NCBI GenBank assembly: GCA_000149265.1
Contig: CH003205.1
Coordinates: forward strand, 68,607-132,606
Reading direction: 5' to 3'
Length of the DNA: 64,000 nt
From: Ciona savignyi
Taxonomy: Eukaryota; Chordata; Ascidiacea; Phlebobranchia; Cionidae
Shown here: one piece after another, positions 53,999 through 64,000 of the stretch
Layout of the letters: every line of letters starts with the position of its first letter
Numbering within the stretch: the first letter of the stretch is position 1
Program-made: the position numbers and the translations under genes
Notes under the pieces: generated by a model
Told to the model about the DNA's origin: nothing
The model's input: only the letters and a program-made list of their open reading frames with translations
The model's database searches: none

Positions 53999-56900
53999 TC
54001 AGCTTTCGTGACGTGACTTCCGCTCGCGTTGTCTCGCTCGATGAGCATTGGAAAGCGCTCGGGTTTTGTTGATGTCAATAATCGCGTAGTCAGTCGATGG
54101 GTGACTCGAAAGGGGGGTTTTCGGGGTCTTGGGTGTGCGCGGGGTCCCGGGGATACCAGAGGAAGCCGACGACGCCCCGCAGCTGAAATCGTCGCCGTTC
54201 TTGAACGCTTCAACCGGGACGTAGTTGAGTTTGGAGCTCCCGGAGCGAGGTCGGTGGCCGAAGAATTGCGAGTCGAAGTCGAAGCTGAAGTGCATCGGTC
54301 CGACCGCGGTGGCTGGAAGGGGAGTCCCCGAGATGTCCATGCTTGCGTGCGTGGTGTTGACGTAATCCCGCCACGGTTGTGCGGAGTGGGGTACGTTGGG
54401 AGACAGCCGGTGGTGGAGGTGGTGGCTGTACGACTTCAACTTGGTGTTATGTCGCCGCCATGGGTCGCCCGCTGTGGTGGTGGGGTGTGGTGGGATGGGG
54501 GGAGCCCCCTGGGATATCGTGCTCCCATTCCCGTTCAAACTGCCGATCCCCGATGTGCTGTTGCTGCCGGGTGTGAGCAGCGGTTCGCAGTCCGACCGTA
54601 ATGACATCGTGCTCACGTCACGACTCGCCGGCTCTACGACACCTGGCGACGTCTTGACGTCACGCGTCGTAACGGGTTGGTTCAACGTCACGCGTTGCGG
54701 TCGCGTTTCGTAGCGGACTCGTCGAGGGTAACTCCCCGAATTTTCCATGACGTCACTATTCTCATAGTTTGTGTTTTCACTGTTGCGTCTTTGTTGGGAT
54801 ATTGTGACGCGATCAGAGCTTCGATTATATGACGCAACCATTTCGCTGTTGACGCGACGACGATTTATCATCTCCTGCAACGTAACAATGGGTAAATATT
54901 GGTTTATGACGTAATACTAAGAAGACTTTTGCCAAGGAGCGATACTACTGAATTCGTCATCAGCAGGAACAATGGTCATTATTACGAATGAAATGTTGAT
55001 GGGGTTTACCTGTCTAGAAGCAGGGGCGGGTTGCAGGGCGAATGGTTGGTTGGAAAGATTGAGCGCTTCGTCTTCGGGGAGGGAAGCTAAGGTGGCTGGA
55101 ATGACGTCGTGTTAGTGTCGTGCGCACAATCGGGTTGGTTGGGTTTCATATTAATTTGGTGAAAGAAACACAGAAAGTTCCTTTTTGTATTTTTTTACTG
55201 ATGGACTAGGGTTCGAACCACTAATGGGCTCGTCAGCAAGACCGTTTTTATATAGAATAGTTATATGTATCGGTCGTTAATCGTTCAGCCACACGACCAT
55301 ATTTTTTGGGTGGAGCCAAGATCCAAAACCATGAAGACCGTTTTTGCATAGTTGATATACGTATCTATTGCGTGAACCATTCGGCCACAACCGCTACAAA
55401 GTACTTACCGGTATGTTGAGATGAAGTGCTCCCTCTTGGGGCAGGAGTGGCGGGTGCACTATAGCCGGAAGGTGGCGTAGGTAAGTTAGGAGGAATGTTG
55501 CGAACGCTCCCATTGGTGTAGTTGGCGTCGCCGTTGCTGCTCACGTGACGCGACACGCTTGAGTTGTTGATGTTCATGTAGCGCGGGGAGCCGTTGGAAG
55601 TGATGACTGTAGGTGGAAACAATTAGTTCCAACATGAAATCGATGTATTTGCAGATGTCAGTGATAATAAAGCAGGGAACTATAACCTTGAAATACCCAC
55701 CCAACCACACTTTCAGTTGTAACCCCATATCTTGTGCAGCTGACATGTTTCAACTAGTTTTGATGTTTTTTCTATTTTTAAATCATTTCCCTTTTTATTA
55801 TGGTAATAAAGAGCGCAACAGCAACTAAATCTGCCAAGCATTACAAGCACAGCAGTTATGACCCAATCAAACCAACATGTCACGCGAATATTGTATTGAA
55901 CCCAACCCATCAATGTAATAACGGATTAAAGTCCACACAAAAAGCCACAATGAAACGATTATTACATCTAGTTGAACTTCCAAGTAAACATTGCAACTAA
56001 AATTACTGTGCAGGAAAGTGCAACCAAATTTTCCCAATCAGTCATTACAATCTTACTTCGTTTTATTTCACATTAATTCTGGTGGTTTAAAGAGTGTGAC
56101 ACACTTCATATTAGCTGCCAAGTTCCCACCACTGCCATACAGTTAGAACTTCAGTTATACGCTTGCAAGTTTGGATAACATGCACACACTTTCTTCTGAC
56201 AATGATGACGTATTGGGTATTCCCCAGTATGCAAATGAACCTACTTGTTTGTTGTGGTATGTTGGTGAACTGCATGTGAGGTGGAGCTGGCATCATTCGC
56301 TCGTGTTCGGCTTGCAGCTCGCTAATCTGGTGTTTCAACAGATCGAACAACTCGTCGGTGTGTGTGCATTTGAACAGGTACATCCCTGCATTGATAGTGG
56401 TTGGTTTAATTGGGAGAACAGTGTCACTTGATGCCTTGGTCAGTTTACTTTATTAAACGTGAAAACATTAATATGAATGGGCGAGCAACACTTCTATCAA
56501 CAGACATAATTTTTTAAATCAACAATCAAGTCAACAATGGTATCAACAAATCAACTTTCCCACCTTCACCAGTTTCGCAGCCGTTCCCAGCTTCGATGAA
56601 GATCGAGTCGACGTTGCACCCGTACCTTCGCAAACAAGCGATCGGCCACGACGCCATTATCTTGCGATTGCGACTTCGAACTATAACCTTCTTGTTTGCA
56701 ACTGTGGGATATGGAAGTGATCAATACACAAGCAAATGTGATTCACTCAGAAGATGGGCATCTAGCTGTGCTAACTCTTCATTTGTCAGTTTGTAACTTT
56801 AAATGGACCCAGTAAGCAGTAACATTCAAATTTGTATTTATCCATTACAGTGTTTTACAATCAACTTTAGTTATAATATCTACATTACCAGAAGCAATAA

Positions 56901-57387
56901 CAACAAAACACAATCTTTCTTTTAACATTGTGGGGTTCTAAAACATTTTCAAATGTTTAGGTTAAAAAAATAATTTTGCATTTAATTATGAACTTTCGAA
57001 AGAGTGAAGTTTTCCATTGGATTGAGCTGATCTTTGTTTAAATAGAAAGATTTATCAAACAACTATTTTGATACAATCCAACAATTTCATGTTAATATGG
57101 CACTGAGAAATAACTTATTACTCCTTAAATTGTGTGGGAGACAAGGAATTCAACAGATAAAGAGCTTTGCAAGGAATAACAAATGTTTCAGCCCATGTTA
57201 CTGGCTACATGGCAGAGCATACATTACAAGAATATTGCGACACAATGCAAGATTGCGGCCAATATTACATCGAAACAACAAACTTACCTTCCAAAGTAAC
57301 AAAGTTGACGGCCTTGTCCTTATCATTCAGGTTCCTGGCTTTAAACATACGTGGAGCGTCATTCGGCAAGCTTTGTGAGCAGCCCAT
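53999..57387 (-). CDS. FRS2: FGF receptor substrate 2/3-like adaptor, 6 coding exons
   Basis: Membrane-anchored docking protein linking FGF-type receptor kinases to RAS-MAPK. Coding exons (- strand): 57387-57288, 56701-56564, 56385-56245, 55606-55409, 55095-55010, 54874-53999 (stop included). All introns are GT-AG and the phases fit, giving 512 aa (human FRS2 is about 508). It starts MGCS, an N-myristoylation signal. The PTB domain covers about residues 14-120, with CLRRYG (70s), ETGEG and FKCTHTDELF. Four YxN motifs suit GRB2 SH2 binding: Y136 (YMNI), Y156 (YTNG), Y258 (YENS), Y392 (YVNT). Y439 (NYVPVE) and Y484 (DYAIIDINKT) match the two SHP2-binding sites of FRS2, with a TPRTPKTPKTP proline-directed cluster just before the latter. 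The motif set is complete and no break is seen. FRS2 and FRS3 are not distinguished, as expected for a pre-duplication ortholog. Confidence 0.92.
55204..55300 (-). mobile_element. SINE family 2, tRNA-like head (intronic)
   Basis: On the - strand it carries an A box-like gtggctgaacgattaacg and, after an extra ~35-nt AT-rich arm, a perfect B box ggttcgaaccc. This is tRNA-shaped with a long insert between the boxes. It lies in intron 4 of the FRS2-like gene. Copies at 52707-52766 and 55335-55400 show it is repetitive rather than a single tRNA gene. Confidence 0.7.
55335..55400 (-). mobile_element. SINE family 2 fragment next to exon 4 donor
   Basis: On the - strand tgtggccgaatggttcacgc then the AT-rich arm and aaaacggtctt, matching 55204-55300 without the B box. 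It abuts the 5' splice site of exon 4 (ends 55409), so the start of the intron is SINE-derived. Confidence 0.65.
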
Positions 57388-57405
57388 CGTGTTCAACAAT
57401 ATTTC

Positions 57406-57407
57406 AC
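57406..57407 (-). promoter_or_regulatory. Candidate 3' splice site in 5' UTR of FRS2-like gene
   Basis: On the - strand ataatgttgtag|tgaaatattg lies 19 nt before the start codon. It could accept an upstream non-coding exon (a strong donor gctg|gtaagttta is at 58471) or a spliced leader. Confidence 0.45.
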
Positions 57408-58470
57408 TACAACATTATAAATCAACAGAAGCTAATTATATATCCCTGCAGAAAACCAAGAAATAAGTGGTTATTCAAATGCATACACAACACATTACAT
57501 ATACATGGAACAAATATCCAAGCTTAATGGCCCACATAAAACTGCTCAGTATAAAACCTTCACAACAACCAACCTTTCAAGTTGTAGATATTCATGAAGT
57601 ATTAAAAATAAAAAAAATCCTTCCCGTATTTTTAAAAGTAAAACAGATCGCACAATCTTTAATGCAATGGGAATAAAAAGTCAGTGAATTTCCTGAAACG
57701 AATAGGTACCCACTATCGATGCTAAATATATTTAAATTAGTATAATAAAATTAAACTTTATTATCCAATACTGTAAATTCAACGATCCAATAAAAAATCG
57801 ATGGTTTTTTTCCAGATTAACAGTTTTGGATTATGATACAGTAACTGCCAGAGCAATGCCAGATTTATGGAACAAATTATTGTAATTGTATAATTGGAAT
57901 TTGCACATTGAAATTAACAATGACTCATCACAATGGGAGTTGTGACACAGGAGACCACTGGTGCCTCTGAACCAACAATGTTCATCGAAAACACTTAATG
58001 TGCTACTAGTGTGATAACATGAAGGATAATAACTGTGCTACGATGCACACAACGCTTAAAACAACAGACACTTAACGCCATGCACTCTACATACGCTCTC
58101 ACAGCAATTCTTATTGTGTTGAATTATTTTAAACAATTAGACAAATAAATATCATTGTCATATTTTGTGGATGAATTCATCTATAATATTCATCTATAAC
58201 CAATTAACATAATAACAATAAATTCACATTAAACCATTTGATAAAAATTCTAACTGATTGCAAAATACAATCATCTAATGGTATGAATACAATTTGTTAC
58301 AACAGGTGCAGATATTAATCAAACAAAAAAGGACTAATTTCGTGGCTGCATAACCAAGAAGAATAATTTGAAACAACCAACTATATTTTAAAGTAAAGTT
58401 TAAAATCCTAATTTGTTTATGTGTGATAAAGATCGACAAAGCTTCCACATGAAATTAAAACTAAACTTAC
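57408..58470. other. AT-rich, probably 5' UTR intron of FRS2-like gene
   Basis: No coding potential seen. It is bounded by the candidate splice sites at 57407 and 58471 (- strand). Confidence 0.4.
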
Positions 58471-60000
58471 CAGCTTTCCAAACAATATAACCACTAAGAC
58501 AGTAGTGCAGATATTTTTTAATACAAGGCAGTTTAAACGAAAACAAATATTATTGCTGAAAGCCAAGGGGGGTTGGAATTAAAACAAACATTTCAAAGTT
58601 CTTAAGATTGCCTTCTGTTGATTTCCACTCTTAGATCGAAAGCAAACAATCACACCTGCTTGCCGGCTGCAAACTTGATTAATCAAATCTAAAAAGCACA
58701 ACCACATACAACATGTAGGACCAGCGAGTGCATGGTAAACACAGGTGCCGTGTTTAACTGATATTTGCCTAGGCTGACGTGCGAGTCGACTTTCTCATAT
58801 TAAACGAGCGAACAGAAGGAGGAAGACAACGAGATAGTCACACAGTAACAAAAAAACAACACCGTAAGGTTTCGGCGGGAAGGATTGATTAATACCTTCG
58901 GCGTTGGCGTCTTGTCGTGTTTACTTCGCAAACTAAGCGATTTACAAGCTAGAATCGGTTAAAGAAAGGCCTCGACGGTAATTGGTCACCCGGGTACGCA
59001 TTCCAACCTACCGGTGCCTTTCCACTGCAAAGACTAACAATGTTAAGAGATAACGACGGCGGAGACAAAGCATTAAGATTCGCTATAAAACTGATACGGC
59101 GGTAGCAGCTCGATAAGTACACAATGTAAATGATATGAAGCCATAGCGGCGTGCGAGGCGCTTCCTGTGCTGCACAAATCGCAAAGTTCACATGACGCAA
59201 CCAGCATCGCTACAAAATGGCAGCGACCGGTGGCTTCTACAACAACACCAGTTTTCTTGAGGATTAGTCATGCAAAGTCGGAACAAACTTTCCGACTCTT
59301 TAACCGCACAACTCATGAGTAAAAGCGAAAAAAGTCTAATCCGCCTCGAACCCCTGCTGCGCCCTCTTTCAGCGCTTCGCCTTGCAGACAAATCAAGCGT
59401 GAAAGAAGCTTTCACGACGGTACAGAACCCGTTGTGACGTAACAATAACCACGGGGATGGGCTGCCAAACACAGCAAGAATTCACTAAGCGGCCTAACTT
59501 CGCTTAAAAACCGGAAAGAAAGTTAAAAAACATCTGCTGAAAATGGGAGCGGTTAAAAGTCGTTGAGGTATATATACGACACAGTTCCAAACGTGAAAAA
59601 TACAGAATTCTCGTGGTTCTAACATTATAATTTCACGTTGCGTCTGACACGGTGTGATTTTCAGCGAAGTGCTCAAATTAAAATTCTTCGTTGCAATCGA
59701 AAATACAATGAAGAAAGCGAGGCCACATTCCTTAGATATATCCCTATTAGTGGAGGGCGGGTGTTTTAGAAACATAAAAATCACGTTTTTAACCGTTAGG
59801 GACCGCTGGAATATGGCGCCATTATGGCATCGAAGTAAAACTCTGCATGGAAGACACATACGAAGAAGAATCAATTTAAATATTGGATCTTACATCTTGT
59901 TGCGTAGATCTTGTTATAATCGGGTTGTCGATATTTTCTACAAACGTCGCATAAATATTGACAAAAACTAACTATACCGCGCCGACAATCGCACTATAAC
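58471..60000 (-). promoter_or_regulatory. Candidate 5' exon and promoter region of FRS2-like gene
   Basis: From about 58700 to 59500 the sequence is richer in GC and CpG than its surroundings, with a CCAAT-type attggtcacc (58981) and a YY1-like atggcgccattatgg (59812-59826). Open frames on both strands overlap and have no recognisable domain. A transcription start here is inference only. Confidence 0.3.
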
Positions 60001-63000
60001 AAATTATACGACCACGTATTTTATATACAAGTTTTCCATTTTGAATTTTCTTCGTTTAAATAATAGAGTAAAACTGAGCAATATGACACAAGTATATTGT
60101 ATCATAGAGGGCAAATATAAATCAATCTGGAATTTATAAAGGTGGATGAAAACATATAATTTTACCGAAGTATTTGGCCACTTAAATCTGGCGAGGTTCA
60201 TTCAGAGGACGCGTAACTCGACTGGCTGCTTTTCATGGATTACGGTCGATTAAATTATACCTTTCGGGTTTAATTCTAGATATCGGAGCATTCGTGTCAG
60301 GTACCGTTACACTTAGTGATGCCAAGTAACGAATTCCTCCGACGATTATGTGGTTGGGAAATAAATCAGGCAACACACGTTCAAAGAATTCTCAAAATAA
60401 AAAATTACAAAGAAAAAGTGATAAAATAGAATCGTAATTATCCAGTAGCGCATACCAACCATATGAACATACCACACAAATATTATGACGCACAAACAAT
60501 ATTAGATAGAGCTTATATTAAACAAATATAATTTATATTTATACTAATTAAATAATTGAACATATCTCATATCAATAAAGCGGCTACATAAAAGTAGTAA
60601 TCAACCAATACTGCAAGCTTTTTATAAAGTGTTAATTCACTGAAAAAATGTAGGCTATTTATCAAGTAAAATCACTGAAAAACGAATAACTCAATATGTA
60701 CGTTTCGGAGCTGCCTGTTGGTACGCGGGACACGAAGTTGTTTACGCGATTTGGCGGGGATTGGTCGCTGAGGCATCGGGGAGACGTCGCTTATGGCGCC
60801 GATCTTCAAAACTTAGGAAACCGATTCACGCGTCATCCAATTTACCGTGTACAATATAAATATCAAGTTGCTAGAAGTGAATCTCGCCTTGAAATGCTTT
60901 AAAGGGGCAGGGATTTTGAAATAGAACGATCCACCATGGAAGGATAACAGTGGGGAACGAGAAACCAGCTAGCGAGTCGAGATTTACATTTTAAAACTAA
61001 TTTAAATCTTGGTTTAAAAGATACCAGCTATGCGGGATAAATCTACACCGGCGTTGCTTATTTATCTCGTTATTCCCACTTTCTTGAGACTGTTTTTTCT
61101 TTGACACATAGTAATCAAAGCAAATCATCGTACTGAGGAAATTTTCAACCTCATTGAAAACGAAAATAAAATCGAAAAAAACTTGTTCTAAAATAGCTGG
61201 TTTTGCAAGTATACTGTCCAGCCACTACGTTCTTACGCTATCCAAGGGCGGAAATTGATTATTGCGTCCGGATAAGAGAATACAACATATATTATTGCGC
61301 TTAGCTGGTCCCTTATAAAGCATAGAAGTAAATCAGAATTCGAGTGTGCGTTGATATATCCTCGAAACTTCAACTAGCACGACCTTTCTCTTTAAAACAG
61401 CTATGCCAGATATATACGCAAACAGCTATATAGATTCTGCGCTCTGAAATTTTGAAGATTCTCTTTGCTGCATTTTAAAGACGCTACAGTCATAAAGCGC
61501 ATTAAAGATGGGACTTTCCTTGAATATCTGACATGTGAGCACGATAGACTTGCAACACAGGCAACATCCCCAGCCACTATATCACCCTTGCACATCAGCA
61601 ATGCAGCAACATGCTACTCATTCCACTTTCTCCCGAATACCTGGGCGACCAGCAACAGAGAAAGGTTCTCTCATATCTGTGGCCCCACTTACTCGAATTG
61701 CGGTTTCTGCTTTACAGGACCAACGACCGATGCTACAACGTAGCGTACACTTTCCCAAACACAGAACAATTTTTCTAAATTTTTTTTGCTGATTTTCTAA
61801 AATTTGTGATAACCTAACCTAAAAAGCCACAAACGTATTGTTTTGTTGTCATATACCTACTAATATGTGGTCGTTGAGTTAATATTTCTACGTGGTTTGT
61901 GAATGCCATTCGTCTGGAAAAAGAAATCGTAAAAACAATTACCAATTTTGGTAAAAATATTTAATTTGAAGTGAAAAGGAATTTATATTGGGAGTGAATG
62001 CTACAGAAGGCTGGGAATTCATGGATATCAATATCGCAGATTGAGCAATATATATAGTGGAATGATGAACTCGTTGTAGGCAATGCGATACTAAGGTTTT
62101 AAAACCGGGATTTACGGACAATGGTACGCCCTGTGAGGTCATGATAACATCTATTACGTCACAATTGGCGTATTAAACGACATAATACCTGATTTTGTTG
62201 GATCGGGTTTAAATTGTTTATTTTGGCGACTGCCGACTTGTCAAGTTTAGTAAAGCCAGATCCGAGGTTATAGTCCATAACTTGAACAAAAGAATGAAAT
62301 TAATCAATAATTACAACACATTGTTGGGTAAAATCCTGTCAATGCTGAAATTGCTTTTACAAATGTACAACTAAACAACGAACTATTTCCAGTAAATTAA
62401 TCATTTAAAAATTACCGTATAATAAATACATTGGATACTATGGAAAACTATTTGCACTCGTTATTAAAATATTGCAATTTATAAAATTAGTTGTTCTCAT
62501 TGAATGACTGGACAATCAATGTTAAAACGTCGAAGACCACGGCAGCCCACCCACGAAGAAACCGTGTAATTGACCGACGACTGGCCTCGTGGATTATAAC
62601 GTCGAAGTTTACGAATATGACAAAGACTTGGACCAGGCGAGAAACTACGGAAACGAAGTGAAAGTTTGAAAACAATGGGTTGATGGTGATTCACCCGAGT
62701 GCAATGTGTGGGTTCTCATATTAAGCACCAAGCGAAATAGGATGAGTCGAATATTACGAATTAAACGATTTAAATACTTCAAAACAATTTGACGCTAAAG
62801 ACAATGTACAATGTATAGACTACTACATTGTAAGGATCTCTCAATGACACACAAATACCTAAATAACACGATTTCGCCCCCCAACGTAGCTATGAACCGA
62901 TGCGTCGCTTACCATACTCGGCGCATTCAATCAAACCGATCACGGCGAACGGAAGTGACGTATTATCGTGCAACTTTGACCCCCAAAAAATATTTATGAA

Positions 63001-63678
63001 ATCGAAAGCATCTGGTACCCGGCTAACCCACGATCTATCGTCAGCAAACCGATTGGCCCAGAGCACTTCTACTCTAAAATAGGAAAACGATGGGTTTAAC
63101 GCGCACGAACGAACATTTTTACATTTAATGAGGCCTGCCAACCATGGGTTCCAAGGTTTGGTAATTAAGTCTCATTTGCCCTGTCTGATCATGTAGTTTG
63201 GGAACAATCGCAGTATTGGGAACGCATCAAGTACAAGTTGAAAAGGTCGCGATATAAGCATTATTAGAGGCGGGCGGGTCTGGTAGGATAATGAATAAAC
63301 AAGGTCCCAAACCAAACTTTCAAATATTAATCGAAGATATTCCAGCTTTAGTGCAAATATGTCGTTTGATGAATTGAATGAAACCAGACTTCGCATCTAG
63401 TATGTGGTCAAAACGTCAATCTCTGAAAATCATGACGCCTTTTCGCAGTGAATTTTCGACACATTATTTTACTCACTTAAAATACCTCGCGTTTATCCTT
63501 TAAAAATTAAAACTGACTGAACTGCGCTAAAACAAAATATTCAACCCATAATCGGTGGTAAAAAATGCAGACCAAATATCAGTTTGAAGATATCGAAATA
63601 TTAAACAACTTTGATAAAGAACCGTCATGTTAAAAGTGGAACTATATAGCTGATGAGTTAACCACATAGGTATAAGCG
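60001..63678. other. No gene recognised
   Basis: Several open frames of 60-105 codons occur on both strands, but none has a recognisable motif, consistent splice context or paralog in the window. Either intergenic or upstream regulatory DNA. Confidence 0.5.
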
Positions 63679-63738
63679 ATACTGTACTGTATAATGCTGT
63701 ACTGTATTATACCGTAATGTAAGATACTGTACTGTAAA
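63679..63738. repeat. 15-bp minisatellite, 4 copies
   Basis: Four adjacent 15-mers related to atactgtactgtata (63679, 63694, 63709, 63724), the third most diverged. Confidence 0.85.
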
Positions 63739-64000
63739 GAAACGCGCCTAATTGTTATTCGTTATTAGCTAAAAAACGCTCTATCTGAAAATCGCAAGAA
63801 ACCAAAAGTTTTAAATCTTTCTATCTCACAATACATCACAACTATAAACAGCAAAACTTCGACTTCATAAAACTTAATTCGTATCAGCAGTGAGTTACAC
63901 GAGAATTCCCTGGTTCGACGGTGAAGACGCTGCGTGAAGCGCCCGGGGCGGCAGAGGGAGGGAAGATTAATTTAATTGCGACGTTCGAGATTTGACTTAA
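63739..64000. other. Window edge, GC-rich segment
   Basis: A GC-rich stretch (about 63915-63962, cgcccggggcggcagaggg) stands out from AT-rich surroundings and may be the edge of an exon or promoter beyond the window. Too little to call. Confidence 0.3.

Noticed and set aside
54029-54713. Long + strand open frames opposite the last FRS2 exon (up to 190 codons)
   Set aside because: Antisense shadows of a long, GC-richer coding exon; the - strand protein has clear domain and motif support.
59654-59971. 105-codon + strand open frame, overlapped by a 126-codon - strand frame at 59494-59874
   Set aside because: Both frames are open over the same DNA, neither has a motif, and the region looks promoter-like.
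60696-60902. 68-codon + strand open frame (MYVSELPVGT...)
   Set aside because: Isolated, no splice context or recognisable similarity; cannot be supported.

Overview
This window is animal nuclear DNA, and the organism is most likely a tunicate (Ciona-like). Three things point that way: AT-rich sequence, compact spliced genes, and tRNA-derived SINE remnants next to an FGF-receptor-substrate (FRS2/FRS3) gene. FRS2 makes a bilaterian animal secure; the tunicate assignment is an inference.

Positions 1 to about 46,700 are one tandem array of tRNA genes, all on the + strand. The unit is about 950 bp and carries tRNA-Lys(CTT), a 7-nt spacer, tRNA-Arg(TCG), about 360 bp of spacer, tRNA-Val(AAC or TAC), and about 410 bp of spacer before the next tRNA-Lys. 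I count 46 Lys, 46 Arg (two truncated) and 48 Val (one cut by an assembly gap), 140 loci in all, numbered here as units 1-49. Spacers are almost as conserved as the tRNAs, so the array is being homogenised. Linked variants form unit types that recombine. Ten Val copies have switched anticodon to TAC, and three copies carry an anticodon for another amino acid (Asn, Gly, Glu). The array is interrupted by an unclassified element with 336-bp internal repeats (two copies, the second running into a 100-N gap), by one SINE, and by deletions that remove Lys+Arg (two loci with the same junction) or part of Arg plus spacer (two adjacent units). The last units, 44-49, are the most divergent. The window starts inside the array, so its true length is unknown.

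From 46,700 to 48,800 lie dead retrotransposons: a non-LTR reverse transcriptase fragment (- strand), a Ty3/Gypsy integrase fragment with stops and lost catalytic residues (+ strand), and a possible LTR. From 50,900 to 52,200 are two small paralogous + strand genes of unknown function ending in PPxY motifs. From 53,400 to 57,400 (- strand) a complete six-exon FRS2-like gene can be reconstructed (512 aa): myristoylation signal, PTB domain, four YxN (GRB2-type) and two SHP2-type tyrosine motifs. From 57,400 to 64,000 I find only a possible 5' non-coding exon and promoter-like region of that gene, a short minisatellite, and no supportable coding gene.

The array supplies Lys, Arg and Val tRNAs. 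Lys and Arg are probably co-transcribed as a dicistronic Pol III precursor, since no T-run separates them, while Val has its own terminator. The protein genes to the right are unrelated to the array.
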